DNA from: Saccharibacillus qingshengii
GTDB taxonomy: Bacteria > Bacillota > Bacilli > Paenibacillales > Paenibacillaceae
DNA: 64,000 bases
Direction: 5' to 3'
Assembly: GCF_013185195.1 (NCBI RefSeq)
Contig: NZ_JAAZWC010000026.1
Location: 1-64,000 of the forward strand
Positions 1 to 8,790 of this stretch are shown here, piece after piece. The notes below the pieces were generated by a model. That model was given only the letters and a program-made list of their open reading frames with translations, was not told the origin of the DNA and ran no database searches. The position numbers and the translations under genes were made by a program. The stretch's first letter is position 1; each line of letters begins with the position of its first letter.

Positions 1-83
1 TTATTCTACACGAATCCGGCCATGAGCCCTTTTTGTATTCAGTTCGAGGTGTTGCACTTCATTTTACAATCCGTCAAAAAGCC

Positions 84-112
84 AAGGCGTTCTCTATGGA
101 GAACGCCTTTTT
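84..112. terminator. Rho-independent terminator
   Basis: An 11-bp perfect stem (84-94 with 99-109) closes a 4-base loop and runs into T residues on the plus strand. The A run at 76-80 would give a T tail on the minus strand too, so it may work both ways. It insulates the diguanylate cyclase from whatever lies left of the window. Bases 1-83 show no supportable gene, and 113-260 is an AT-rich leader with no convincing sigma-A promoter. Confidence 0.8.
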
Positions 113-260
113 GAATTCCTTTTTTTAAAATCCAAGCCGGACAATGATCGATATTTGTCGAAAAAAGCAAATTTTTTTACGATTTAATCTTAAATTTTGT
201 CAATTTTGCTCGATATAGAGAATATAGTTTCCTATATTGGCTGCGGAGGTTTACACCCAC

Positions 261-1901
261 ATGATTAAAATCAGAACATTCCTGGCCCTGATCTTCGCCG
301 CTTTTGTCATTCTGCTGAGCGCAACATTCGGTTTACTGCTAAGCGGACGGTCCACACAGGCGATCGAAAAAGAAATCGGGGTCTCGCTGGCCGGAACGGC
401 CTACCAACTGTCGGACAAACTCGATAACTTCATGTGGTCCCGATCCGGCGAAGTACGGCTGCTGACCGAACTTGACCCGCTTAAACAGCCCGCAGACCCG
501 GAGAAAGCCCAAAGTCTGCTCAATCAGCTGCAGTCGAATTTCCCTTCTTTTTCATGGATCGGCTTCATGGATGCAAAAGGCAAAGTGCTGGCGGGGACAA
601 ACGGGATTCTGGTAGGCAAAAACATTGCCGAACGGCCGGTATTCGCGGAAGGGATCAAAGGTTCTTTTATCGGCGATGTGCACGAAGCGGTGCTTCTGGC
701 CAAGCTGCTGCCCAATCCGAGCGGCGAGCCGCTGCAGTTTGTCGATATCAGCTATCTGGTACGCAGCGATGCAGGCAAAACGGTAGGCGTTCTCGCGGCG
801 CACCTCAGTTGGGAATGGGCCAAAGAAGTCGAACGCACTCTGCTGCAGCCTCTCTCCGATTCAGGCAAAGGCTTTGAAGTCTTTATTGTCAGCCAGAAAG
901 ACGATACCGTACTGCTCGGACCGGAAGGATGGGCAGGCCGGGAACTCAAACTTGCCAGCGTAACCCGTGCCCGCAGCGGGCAAAACTCCTGGATACAGGA
1001 AACGTGGCCGGACGGCAAAAAATATCTGACGGGTTACGCCTATGGAGACGGCTACCTCGACTATCCCGGACTGGGCTGGACCGTGTTGGTCCGGCAGCCC
1101 GAATCGGTCGCTTTTGCACCGGTCGACAAAATCAGGCAGGATGTGATCGCGGCCGGTCTTATTGCGGCAGCCTTGTTTGCAGGGATTGGACTGCTGACCG
1201 CAGAATTCATCTCCCGGCCGATTCGCAGACTGACTCTGGCCGCCGATCGGGTTCGCCGAGGCGAAGCCGCGGAGATCCCGCAGACCAAAAGCTTCAAAGA
1301 TATCGACAGTCTCTCGTACTCGCTGCACAGTCTGCTGGGCTCGCTGCTGCGTACGGAACATGCTCTGGGACATATGGAGAATGCTGCGCTGCGCGACCAG
1401 CTGACCGAGATGCCGAATCGGCTGGCGTTGGAACGGTATCTGGAAGACACTATTGAAGGACTGGACCGTACTTCGGAGACTTTGGCGTTTATGTATCTGG
1501 ATCTGGACGGGTTCAAAAAAGTCAACGATACGTTCGGCCATCAAGTCGGCGATATGCTGCTGAAAAAAGTCGCCAAACGTCTGCAAACGACAACGCAGCC
1601 CGGTGATATCGCGATTCGGCTCGGCGGAGACGAGTTTCTGCTGATTGCGTGTAGGCCGATCGAAAGCGTCCAGGCGGAAGCCGAGAAGCTGGCCGGCGAA
1701 GTGCTGAAACTGATCAACAATCCGTTTATCGTCGGCATGCATCAGCTGTCGATCGGCTGCAGTATCGGTGCGGCCTTCTATACTCCGGATATCGAAAGTG
1801 TAACGGAAGTTATCCAGACCGCCGACGACTGCCTGTACCAATCCAAGAAATCGGGCAAAAACCAGGTCACTTTCCACAGAGCCGATCCGGCTGCAGATTA
1901 A
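261..1901 (+). CDS. Membrane sensor diguanylate cyclase (dCache-HAMP-GGDEF)
   Basis: Predicted to make cyclic di-GMP from two GTP in response to an extracellular cue. The 546-residue protein has a first membrane helix (about residues 5-28), an extracytoplasmic dCache-like sensor (about 30-290), a second helix (about 298-320), a HAMP linker beginning at SRPIRRLT, and a C-terminal GGDEF domain with the intact active-site motif RLGGDEFLL near residue 455. The inhibitory I-site (RxxD) is not intact: the arginine position nine residues before the motif is Q (QPGD), so product inhibition at that site is unlikely. There is no EAL domain. The ATG at 261 is preferred over an in-frame TTG at 237 because GGAGG at 245-249 sits correctly before it. 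The gene stands alone between two terminators. Confidence 0.9.
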   Translation: MIKIRTFLALIFAAFVILLSATFGLLLSGRSTQAIEKEIGVSLAGTAYQLSDKLDNFMWSRSGEVRLLTELDPLKQPADPEKAQSLLNQLQSNFPSFSWIGFMDAKGKVLAGTNGILVGKNIAERPVFAEGIKGSFIGDVHEAVLLAKLLPNPSGEPLQFVDISYLVRSDAGKTVGVLAAHLSWEWAKEVERTLLQPLSDSGKGFEVFIVSQKDDTVLLGPEGWAGRELKLASVTRARSGQNSWIQETWPDGKKYLTGYAYGDGYLDYPGLGWTVLVRQPESVAFAPVDKIRQDVIAAGLIAAALFAGIGLLTAEFISRPIRRLTLAADRVRRGEAAEIPQTKSFKDIDSLSYSLHSLLGSLLRTEHALGHMENAALRDQLTEMPNRLALERYLEDTIEGLDRTSETLAFMYLDLDGFKKVNDTFGHQVGDMLLKKVAKRLQTTTQPGDIAIRLGGDEFLLIACRPIESVQAEAEKLAGEVLKLINNPFIVGMHQLSIGCSIGAAFYTPDIESVTEVIQTADDCLYQSKKSGKNQVTFHRADPAAD

Positions 1902-1945
1902 ACGTTCTTCTGACGCTTCATCCGTACACTTCAAATGTACATTTC

Positions 1946-1993
1946 AAAAACCGCACGGCCCCGACAAGAAGTCGGCTGCCGTGCGGTTTTTTT
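1946..1993. terminator. Strong terminator between convergent genes
   Basis: A 14-bp stem (1946-1959 with 1978-1991) of AAAAACCGCACGGC type is followed by a run of T. The matching A run on the left arm means it can terminate both the diguanylate cyclase and the oppositely oriented beta-glucuronidase. Confidence 0.85.
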
Positions 1994-2061
1994 GGACATG
2001 GCGGCTTCGAATGCCGGGCAGCTTATGCCGGGCAACCGATTTCTTTTTACCGATTCCCGGC

Positions 2062-3813
2062 TTAGTGGCGATTCTGCGCGGCATCCGACTTACGTTCTGC
2101 TCCGCCGCGGAAATGTTCTCTCACCGTATCGTAGGCGAGCTTCGGACGGCGGTAGCCGTCGACCAACCCTTTGCTGTTGCGGGTACAGCCGCGGCTGAGC
2201 AGCCAACCGGTCGCTTCCGTTACGCGGCAGTCGCCGAACTGCCAGATGAAGACGCCCGCAAGCGGCGAGTCTTCATCCAGATAGGCGCGCAGATTGTCGT
2301 CCAGAATATCGCACTGCCGTTCCTCCGAGCCTTTGACACGCTCCCGGCTGCGAAATCCGTAGTAGCCGTCGGCGCCGAATTCGCTCAGAATCAGCGCTTT
2401 CCCTTCCCCGCCGAGCCGGCCCGCCCACGCCGCGGTCTGCTGCATCAATTGGCCGGGATCTTCGTCCGTGTACCAACCGGGATACAGATTAACCGAGACG
2501 ATATCCGCCAGGTCCAGACAAATATCCCGCTCCCCGTGATGCGAAGCGAATGTACGGGGACGGGAAGGATCAAGCTCGCGGATCAGCGCAAGTTCGCTCT
2601 CGTAGATGCTTCTTCCGTAGAGCGTATCGCTTGCGCACTCGTTCAAGATGGCCCAGATCACGATCGAAGGATGGTTTCCGTGCTGCTCCACCATCTCCCG
2701 CGTAACCGCCTCGCTCTGTCTCCGGAAATTCGGTTGGCGCATCTGCTGTTCCGACAAACCGCGGGCATGGTTCTCTTCCCAGACAAGCAGACCGAATTCG
2801 TCGCACAAGTCGAGAAAGCGCTCGTCGTTCGGATAATGGCTGGTCCGCACCGCATTGCAGCCCAGATCGCGGATCAGTTCAAGATCATGCAGCATATCGG
2901 CAAAAGACAGCGCGGCGCCCGAACGGGCATGGTCTTCGTGCCGATTGACGCCCTGGAGCCTTACCTCCAGTCCGTTCACCCGCAGCTGTCCCCCTTCCGT
3001 ATCGATACGCCGAAAGCCGATCCGGTCGATCCAATCGTCGACGGGGATTTCGGCTTCGCCTTCCGCTCCTGGTTCGATCCACAGCGCCCGCAGCGTATAG
3101 AGCACCGGAGAATCCGGATTCCAGGCTTGAGCCGACGGATACGACGCCGTCCGCTCCACCGTCACGCTTTGGCCGGCTTCGATGCGAAGCGTTTCGCGCA
3201 GCGGTCCGCCGCCTGCCGTCTGCGCCTCGTCCAGTCCCAGCAGCAGCTCTCCCGTCCGCACCGTATCGCCGATATTGCGAACCGTCGCCTGCCAGCGTCC
3301 GTGCCAGGTTCCTTCCGCCCACTCCGGCCAGAAAGCCGCGCGTTCGATATACACCTCTCCGATCTCCTCCAGCACGACCGGCCGGATCGGTCCTCCATAC
3401 GTGTAATAGTCGTTCGGGATATGCAGGGCGGAATGTTCGCCGAACGAATTGTCCGCGTACAGTCGGATTTCATGTTCGCCCGGTTCAACCTGCTTCACGA
3501 CCGTCTCGAACGCCGTGTACGCATTGTAATGATGCGCGATCCGCTCTTCGTCCAGATAGACATCCGCCGTATGGCTGACCCCTTTGAACTCCAGGCGCAG
3601 ATTCGTTCGGCGGTCGACCCGGATCTTCCTCCGGTACAAGCCGACTCCTTGATAAGTCCCGAATTCGGGGTGGGTCTCCCAGCAGCCGGGTACGGGCAGA
3701 CGGTATTCCATCCGCTCGGGCACTTCCCCCTGACGGCTCACCGGCTGAAAATCCCATAGGCCTTCCAGTTCTTTGACCGGACGCACCTGATGCGTGTCGA
3801 ACAAGCGAATCAT
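2062..3813 (-). CDS. uidA: Beta-glucuronidase, glycoside hydrolase family 2
   Basis: A cytoplasmic enzyme (583 residues, close to the usual 600) predicted to release glucuronic acid from beta-glucuronides. The GH2 order is visible: N-terminal sugar-binding domain, central Ig-like domain, then the TIM barrel. The acid/base glutamate lies in WAILNECASD (about E391) and the nucleophile in LSEFGADGYYGFR (about E477). The RNSKG motif near residue 546 matches the N-x-K motif that binds the glucuronate carboxylate and separates glucuronidases from beta-galactosidases. The start is the ATG at 3813: GAGAGG at 3823-3828 is 9 bases away, while the ATG at 3822 abuts it. The gene is divergent from an AraC regulator that probably controls it. 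Confidence 0.9.
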   Translation of the reverse strand: MIRLFDTHQVRPVKELEGLWDFQPVSRQGEVPERMEYRLPVPGCWETHPEFGTYQGVGLYRRKIRVDRRTNLRLEFKGVSHTADVYLDEERIAHHYNAYTAFETVVKQVEPGEHEIRLYADNSFGEHSALHIPNDYYTYGGPIRPVVLEEIGEVYIERAAFWPEWAEGTWHGRWQATVRNIGDTVRTGELLLGLDEAQTAGGGPLRETLRIEAGQSVTVERTASYPSAQAWNPDSPVLYTLRALWIEPGAEGEAEIPVDDWIDRIGFRRIDTEGGQLRVNGLEVRLQGVNRHEDHARSGAALSFADMLHDLELIRDLGCNAVRTSHYPNDERFLDLCDEFGLLVWEENHARGLSEQQMRQPNFRRQSEAVTREMVEQHGNHPSIVIWAILNECASDTLYGRSIYESELALIRELDPSRPRTFASHHGERDICLDLADIVSVNLYPGWYTDEDPGQLMQQTAAWAGRLGGEGKALILSEFGADGYYGFRSRERVKGSEERQCDILDDNLRAYLDEDSPLAGVFIWQFGDCRVTEATGWLLSRGCTRNSKGLVDGYRRPKLAYDTVREHFRGGAERKSDAAQNRH

Positions 3814-3960
3814 ATGTTTCATCCTCTCGGTTTCGGTTTGGTCTGGTCTCGGTTTGATTTCCGCTTCCTGCCCGGTTCCATGTCGATTTGGATTCGGCTG
3901 TCTGAATAGACCCGGTAGGAATCCTATCTCCACATCCTTGATTATTCACGCTTTCCAAGC

Positions 3961-3992
3961 CAGAATACGCCTTTTGGAGTGCGATCTCCATG
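3961..3992 (-). promoter_or_regulatory. Candidate activator-dependent promoter of the beta-glucuronidase gene
   Basis: On the minus strand a TATTCT -10 element (3962-3967) has only a poor -35 match. The -35 zone overlaps an inverted repeat TGGAG-N6-CTCCA (3975-3990), which is an attractive site for the divergent AraC regulator. The -10 is about 150 bases before the start codon, so a leader is implied. This is pattern reading only. Confidence 0.35.
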
Positions 3993-4036
3993 TTTGTTCC
4001 GTTCTTTTTCATGTCAAAAATGATTCGATCACAAGC

Positions 4037-4065
4037 TTGGCGAACCCTGCGATTTGCTCTATACT
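4037..4065 (+). promoter_or_regulatory. Sigma-A type promoter of the AraC gene
   Basis: TTGGCG (4037-4042) and TATACT (4060-4065) are separated by exactly 17 bases. Transcription would start near 4072, about 30 bases before the AraC start codon, with the ribosome site in between. Confidence 0.55.
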
Positions 4066-4101
4066 GACCGAAAAAGAATCCGAGAGGACGGAGGTGACGT
4101 T

Positions 4102-4932
4102 ATGATGAATGCCCTGCACGATCCGGCTGTCAAAATCCGCTGGGCCGCTTATAAGAATACGTCCGGCACGTGGAGCGATATTCGCCGAAATACATCCGTG
4201 CACAGCCTGTATTGGATTCGCGCGGGCAGGGGCCTGTTCGAATCGGAGCAGGGGCGTTACGAAGCGCAGAGCGGGGAACTGTTCTATCTGGAGCCCGGTT
4301 TGGGCATGAAAATGGCCGCTCTCGGCGGCCGCGAACTGCAGATGACGATGATCCTGTTCGATGCCGTGGAACTGTCGGACAGCGGCGGCCATTGGCCGTC
4401 TCCGTCGCCAATTGCCCGCTTCGATCTGCCGCACCGGTCAGTGTGGGAAGGCGACCGGGCGGTCGAACTCGATACCCGACTTGGCCGGATCACCGAGGAA
4501 TGGACGCCGGGAACACCGATGCGGGAAAGAGAAGCGGGCGCCATGCTGCTGGACCTGCTCGCCCGGCTGTATACGGAAGGGGCACCGGAACAGAGCAAAG
4601 CCCGCGCTCTGTTCGAGCAGGGGCTGCAGGTGATCGGCCGGCGCTTTGCCGAACCGCTGACGATGCAGCAGGTGGCAGACGAGCTGCAGGTCTCGGTCTC
4701 GCATCTGCGCACATTATTTTTGCGCTACGCCGGCGAGACGCCCAAGCAGATACTCTCGCAGCTTCGGCTGCGGCAGGCGGAACGTTATCTGCTCTATACC
4801 GACCTGACGCTGCACGCCATCGCCGGATCGTGCGGATATGGCGACGAATTTCATTTCAGCCGGACGTTCAAAAAGCATAAAGGCTTCTCGCCTTCGACAT
4901 TTCGCCGAAACGCGAAAGAAGCGGACGATTGA
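4102..4932 (+). CDS. AraC-family transcriptional regulator with N-terminal cupin domain
   Basis: A 276-residue one-component regulator. The N-terminal half (about 1-150) looks like the cupin-like ligand-binding domain of AraC proteins (phrases such as RAGRGLFESEQGRYEA and GELFYLEPG). The C-terminal 100 residues carry the two helix-turn-helix motifs, with the characteristic IAGSCGYGDEFHFSRTFKK of the second one. GGAGGTGA at 4090-4097 precedes two adjacent ATG codons (4102 and 4105); the second has the better spacing, so the product may lack the first Met. Being divergent from the beta-glucuronidase, it probably controls that gene in response to a glucuronide or related sugar. The inducer is a guess. 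Confidence 0.85.
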   Translation: MMNALHDPAVKIRWAAYKNTSGTWSDIRRNTSVHSLYWIRAGRGLFESEQGRYEAQSGELFYLEPGLGMKMAALGGRELQMTMILFDAVELSDSGGHWPSPSPIARFDLPHRSVWEGDRAVELDTRLGRITEEWTPGTPMREREAGAMLLDLLARLYTEGAPEQSKARALFEQGLQVIGRRFAEPLTMQQVADELQVSVSHLRTLFLRYAGETPKQILSQLRLRQAERYLLYTDLTLHAIAGSCGYGDEFHFSRTFKKHKGFSPSTFRRNAKEADD

Positions 4933-4948
4933 GGCCGGAAGATCAGGG

Positions 4949-5869
4949 TTAATGCGAATTGCGTGCGACCGTAACCGATTCGGGATTCCGCTTGGCCGTC
5001 TTGTCGGGAATCGGGAACCCGAATTGTTCTTCCTCAGCGTGCGAAGAATCTCCGGTTCCGGTGCAGCCGCCCAACCGATACAGCGTTCCCGGGCCGCCTC
5101 TTTTAATCGCGAGCGGTTGGGCAGTGATCTTCTGGCAGGTGTAGGACGCTTTGTCCGAAAGACCAAACTTCTCATAGCTGTTGTCGTAGACGTAATGAAT
5201 AGACCTGCCGTCATAACTCAAATTGTCGAAGATCGGATCGCCTTCGATCGTGTAGCTTGTGAACTGAACGGAGTCGGGACGTTTGTGTTCCACGTTTTCC
5301 ACAAAAGCTTTCCAGGTGCTCATATGGGCGACTTTTCCAAACATTGGAACGATGTCCCCGTTCTTCTCGGCCCGCTCCGAATCGTAGCGGACGTTATGGA
5401 TTCGATCATACAGATCTTTGCGGGGCTTGGCGCCCAGAATAAAACGGGAACCGCGGTCGTTCAGATCTTCGATCAGCCCTTCTCCCTGCCCCGCGTTTTC
5501 CAGCCAAAGCAAGTAGGTTTTCTCTATTCCATCCATTTCAAGGCGCACGCCGAAATCGGCCTTCGCCTGATTGCGATCGCCTTTGAATGGATCGGGCTTG
5601 GCGGTTTTGACCGCGTGCCGAAACGCTTCCACCTCTTCCGGCTGCGTAAACGTAACGAATTCACGAAGTTCTCCGAAAGGAATATACCGGTAGGTGATCA
5701 CCTGCTCTCCCGCCGGTTCAAGACTTTTGACCGGTTGGATCGGGATCGTATCCGGCATTCGGTCAAACGGCGACGACACCGGTTCAGGCGGCTTCGCTTC
5801 TTCCGGCGAGCATGCGCCAAGCGTAAGAAGCAGCAGACCGGCAAAAACACACTTGATCCAAATCGACAT
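4949..5869 (-). CDS. DUF4362-like lipoprotein (paralogue 1)
   Basis: A 306-residue predicted lipoprotein: a short charged start, a hydrophobic stretch and the lipobox LGAC give a cleavage before Cys20, placing it on the outer face of the membrane. The C-terminal third contains EGDPIFDNLSYDGRSIHY, which I associate with DUF4362 proteins of Bacillales; the function of that family is unknown. It is paralogous along its length to the next gene on the same strand, and the two probably form a transcription unit. It converges tightly on the AraC gene, with 16 bases between the stops. Confidence 0.75.
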   Translation of the reverse strand: MSIWIKCVFAGLLLLTLGACSPEEAKPPEPVSSPFDRMPDTIPIQPVKSLEPAGEQVITYRYIPFGELREFVTFTQPEEVEAFRHAVKTAKPDPFKGDRNQAKADFGVRLEMDGIEKTYLLWLENAGQGEGLIEDLNDRGSRFILGAKPRKDLYDRIHNVRYDSERAEKNGDIVPMFGKVAHMSTWKAFVENVEHKRPDSVQFTSYTIEGDPIFDNLSYDGRSIHYVYDNSYEKFGLSDKASYTCQKITAQPLAIKRGGPGTLYRLGGCTGTGDSSHAEEEQFGFPIPDKTAKRNPESVTVARNSH

Positions 5870-5924
5870 CTTACCTCCTCCTCTTTTCCTCTAAACGTTT
5901 ATATAAGGAAAAAAGTTACAGGTC

Positions 5925-6731
5925 TCAGGAATCGTCTTCCACCCTGAACCCGAATCGTCCTCCGCCGTTTTCTCCGTGATCGGAACAGCCGGCCAGTCTG
6001 TATACCGCTCCTGTCCAACCCGATTTTTCGACTCTGCGGGGCTCGGACAGGATACGCTCGCAGGTATCGAATACCTTATCCGGCGACCCATAGCCATCTT
6101 CCGAATTGTCGAACAGATAATGGATAGACCGGCCGTCATATTCCAAATTATGAAAAATGGGATCGCCTTCCGCCGTGTACAGAGCAAGCTGTACGGACGC
6201 CGGATGGGCCTGTTCGACCTGCTCCATAAACCTGTGCCAAACTTGGATATTGATCGTGCCGCCCGGTCCCTGAATCACATCGCCGTTCTTCTCCGCCCGA
6301 TCCGTTCGATAGCGAATAGAAGCGATACGCCCCCGCAGATCTTCGGATACCCCGGAGTCGATCTCATACGCCGTATTCGTATCCGACTTCTCCATCAGCA
6401 TACCGGGATTCCCGGACGCACCGAGCCACAGCTGAAACTGTTTCGGTTCCCCGCCCGCTTCGTATCGAATCTCGTAGTCGGCCGGCCCCACGTCCGGTAT
6501 CCCTCTGAGCCGATCGGCCTGCCGGAAGGCTTTGCCAAAAGCTTCTGCGTCTTCGGCCTTGTCCAGCCTGCCGAGCGGCCGGGGTTCGTCAAGCGGGATG
6601 ACGCGGTTGACGATGACCGGTCCCTGAACCGTTTGGGCGGAGTCTCCTGTGGAACAGCCGGTAAATACCGCGGCAAGTGTCAACAAACCGAGTATTCCCT
6701 TTTTTGTTTTCCGTCTCTTTGTGGATGGCAT
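5925..6731 (-). CDS. DUF4362-like lipoprotein (paralogue 2)
   Basis: A 268-residue predicted lipoprotein with an unusually basic start (MPSTKRRKTKKG) and the lipobox FTGC. It shares with its downstream neighbour the segments around EGDPIFHNLEYDGRSIHYL and DTCERI, and the order of the domains, so the pair arose by tandem duplication. The ATG at 6731 follows a GGGGGAG ribosome site; the longer reading frame upstream lacks one. It is likely co-transcribed with the gene at 4949-5869, 55 bases away. No function is known for the family. Confidence 0.75.
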   Translation of the reverse strand: MPSTKRRKTKKGILGLLTLAAVFTGCSTGDSAQTVQGPVIVNRVIPLDEPRPLGRLDKAEDAEAFGKAFRQADRLRGIPDVGPADYEIRYEAGGEPKQFQLWLGASGNPGMLMEKSDTNTAYEIDSGVSEDLRGRIASIRYRTDRAEKNGDVIQGPGGTINIQVWHRFMEQVEQAHPASVQLALYTAEGDPIFHNLEYDGRSIHYLFDNSEDGYGSPDKVFDTCERILSEPRRVEKSGWTGAVYRLAGCSDHGENGGGRFGFRVEDDS

Positions 6732-6831
6732 CGAATCTCCCCCTTCATCCCATAAACGCCGCGGCAGCGAAAAGAGTTGCAAAAAACCCGCTGCGAGCCG
6801 AAGCTCCAGCGGGTGATCTATAGAAAATCGA

Positions 6832-7239
6832 TTATCTGAAAAACTTGCCGGCTTTCCAGTACAACAGCTCCTGCCAGCGCGGACTGGTCTGGATCATTTC
6901 GTGCATTTGCTCCAGATCGACGCTGCGGCCCGCCGCATTGCTGACAATCAACGAACGGTCACGATATTCGGTCCGATAGCCGAACCAGGCCGCGATCAGG
7001 GGCACAATCTCGTCGCGATAAGGGCGTACCGTCAGCAGCTGCAGAAAAGTATGATAACTGAGGGAGTATCCGGCATCAGGCGCTCTGCGCACGTATTTCG
7101 GTTTGATCGCCGCTTCGCATTCGGGACATCTCTGCTGCATCCCCAGCCGGTAATTCGGGGTTTCGAACCGGCATGCGCAATCGGGACAGCCTACCAGCGC
7201 CAGATCGCGCCGGGCATTATCGGGAACATGAACATTCAT
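6832..7239 (-). CDS. Small zinc-ribbon protein of unknown function
   Basis: A 135-residue cytoplasmic protein. Two CxxC knuckles (CPDC near residue 18 and CPEC near residue 37) form a classical zinc ribbon, followed by about 90 residues without recognised motifs. The rest is charged and aromatic (SLSYHTFLQLLTVRPYRDE). Zinc ribbons of this kind usually act in nucleic-acid or protein contacts, but no partner is evident here. The start at 7239 is set by GGAGAG a suitable distance upstream. Confidence 0.65.
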   Translation of the reverse strand: MNVHVPDNARRDLALVGCPDCACRFETPNYRLGMQQRCPECEAAIKPKYVRRAPDAGYSLSYHTFLQLLTVRPYRDEIVPLIAAWFGYRTEYRDRSLIVSNAAGRSVDLEQMHEMIQTSPRWQELLYWKAGKFFR

Positions 7240-7390
7240 GGGAATCTCTTCTCTCCTTTTCTCTGGGGCTTCTTCTGGGTGTTCACCTGCGACGTTTCTT
7301 GGTTCCCTATTGTACTCTTTTTGATCCAACAAAAAAAGGCCCGGTTCAAGACCGGGACTTCGATTGTCGGGAAAGCCATTCTACTTCGGA

Positions 7391-8533
7391 TCAGCCCCAG
7401 ACTTCGTCCGCCACTTCCTTGACGAAGCGGAGCTTGGCCCACTGCTGCTCTTCGGTCAGGACATTGCCTTCTTCCGTCGAAGCGAAGCCGCACTGCGGGC
7501 TGACGCACAGCTGATTGATATCGACGTACTGCGCCGCTTCTTCGATCCGTTTGAGGATCTGCGCTTTGTCTTCCAGCTCGCCGAACTTGGAGCTGAACAG
7601 ACCCAGCACCACCTGTTGGTCTTTCACGTATTGAAGCGGCTCGAAGCCGCCGGCGCGTTCGCTGTCGTATTCCAGATAGAAGGCCGACACGTTGGAACCG
7701 CCGAACAGAATCTCCGCGATCGGGTCGTAGCCGCCGCCTTCGCCGGCATAGGTCGACTTGAAATTGCCGCGGCAGACATGCGTGGTGACGACCAGATCGG
7801 CCGGGAGATTCTCGATCGCCAAGTTGTTGACGAACAAGAAGCCTTTGGCCATTTCGTTGATATCCACGCCCACTTCTTCCTGCATTGCGCGGAACTGACG
7901 GTCGCTCAGTGCGCCCCAGGTGCAGTCGTCCAGTTGGATATTGCGGCAGCCCGCTTCGTAGAAAGCGAGGATCGCATCGCGGTAAGCCGTGCCTACATCC
8001 GTGTACAGATCCTGACGGTTCGGATAGAATTCGTCCACCGTCTTGATGTTGTCGCCGCGGAAGAGTTCGAACAACAGCTGTGCAGGTGCCGGAATCGTCT
8101 GACGGGCCACGACGTCGTCGCCGGCCGCGCTTTTCAGGAATTTGAAATCTTCGACCATCGGATGCTTCGCGCCTTCGCCGACTTTGCCGGTCAGGAGAGC
8201 CGTTTCCGCGCGGGATTCCACGCCGTGGAACAGGTAGCCCGTATCGGACGCTTTTTTGTCGACGCCACCCAGCCCCCAGAAGAAGTCCAGATGCCACCAC
8301 GAACGGCGGAATTCGCCGTCGGTTACGCCTTTGAGGCCCACTTCTTTTTGCTTGGCGACGAGCTTCACGATCTCTTCGTCTTCGACTCTGCGCAGGTCTG
8401 CCGCATCGATCTCGCCCGCCGCAAACCGGGCGCGCGCTTCTTTGATCGCCTGCGGACGCAGGAAACTGCCTACGATATCGTGACGGAAAGGAACCGTGTT
8501 TCTTTGGGTAGCCTGCTCGAAAATGGTGCTCAT
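7391..8533 (-). CDS. Cobalamin-independent methionine synthase-like protein, YxjG/YxjH type (copy 1)
   Basis: A 380-residue enzyme of the MetE C-terminal (catalytic) family, as in Bacillus YxjG/YxjH, expected to methylate homocysteine or a similar thiol using a folate-type methyl donor. The zinc ligands of the family are visible: the His in TTHVCRGNF and the cysteines in LCVSPQCGFAS. The N-terminal phrase FRHDIVGSFLRP is typical. GAGGAGG lies 9 bases before ATG 8533; the ATG at 8542 abuts it and is rejected. It is close to full length for the single-domain family and paralogous to the next gene upstream. An S-box riboswitch, common before such genes, was not seen in the 257-base gap between them. 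Confidence 0.85.
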   Translation of the reverse strand: MSTIFEQATQRNTVPFRHDIVGSFLRPQAIKEARARFAAGEIDAADLRRVEDEEIVKLVAKQKEVGLKGVTDGEFRRSWWHLDFFWGLGGVDKKASDTGYLFHGVESRAETALLTGKVGEGAKHPMVEDFKFLKSAAGDDVVARQTIPAPAQLLFELFRGDNIKTVDEFYPNRQDLYTDVGTAYRDAILAFYEAGCRNIQLDDCTWGALSDRQFRAMQEEVGVDINEMAKGFLFVNNLAIENLPADLVVTTHVCRGNFKSTYAGEGGGYDPIAEILFGGSNVSAFYLEYDSERAGGFEPLQYVKDQQVVLGLFSSKFGELEDKAQILKRIEEAAQYVDINQLCVSPQCGFASTEEGNVLTEEQQWAKLRFVKEVADEVWG

Positions 8534-8691
8534 GGATAACATCCTCCTCGGGAATATCGAATACGATTTTAATGTTCAGGCAAGTATCTGCTTGTTTGAA
8601 CCGTTAATCGTCGAGCGGAAGGCGGCCTGCCGACTTCGACGAGAGATTAGGAAATACTATATCATCTCCCGCTTGGAGCGGCGTAACGCCT

Positions 8692-8734
8692 AAAAACTAT
8701 ACCCCGCTATATCAAAATCTTATAGCGGGGTATA
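8692..8734 (-). terminator. Terminator with a perfect 14-bp stem between the two methionine synthase genes
   Basis: TATACCCCGCTATA (8698-8711) and its exact complement (8721-8734) flank a 9-base loop. On the minus strand the stem is followed by GTTTTTAG, so it can end transcription from the upstream copy. It implies that the two paralogues are not a simple read-through operon. Confidence 0.65.
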
Positions 8735-8790
8735 TTGGTCGGAATTAGAAGCGCGATGCGTCAGCTTGCTGGCGGTTCACAGCGGGGCGT

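Noticed and set aside
1981-3759. 592-codon plus-strand frame opposite the beta-glucuronidase
   Set aside because: It is the antisense shadow of a GC-rich gene; composition is odd (rich in Arg and Pro), it has no ribosome site and no family motif.
8534-8690. SAM riboswitch before the first YxjG-type gene
   Set aside because: No S-box core sequence or typical stem arrangement was recognised on the minus strand.
8698-8734. Perfect 14-bp inverted repeat as a LysR operator
   Set aside because: It is followed by T residues on the minus strand and lies at the end of the upstream gene, so a terminator is the simpler reading.
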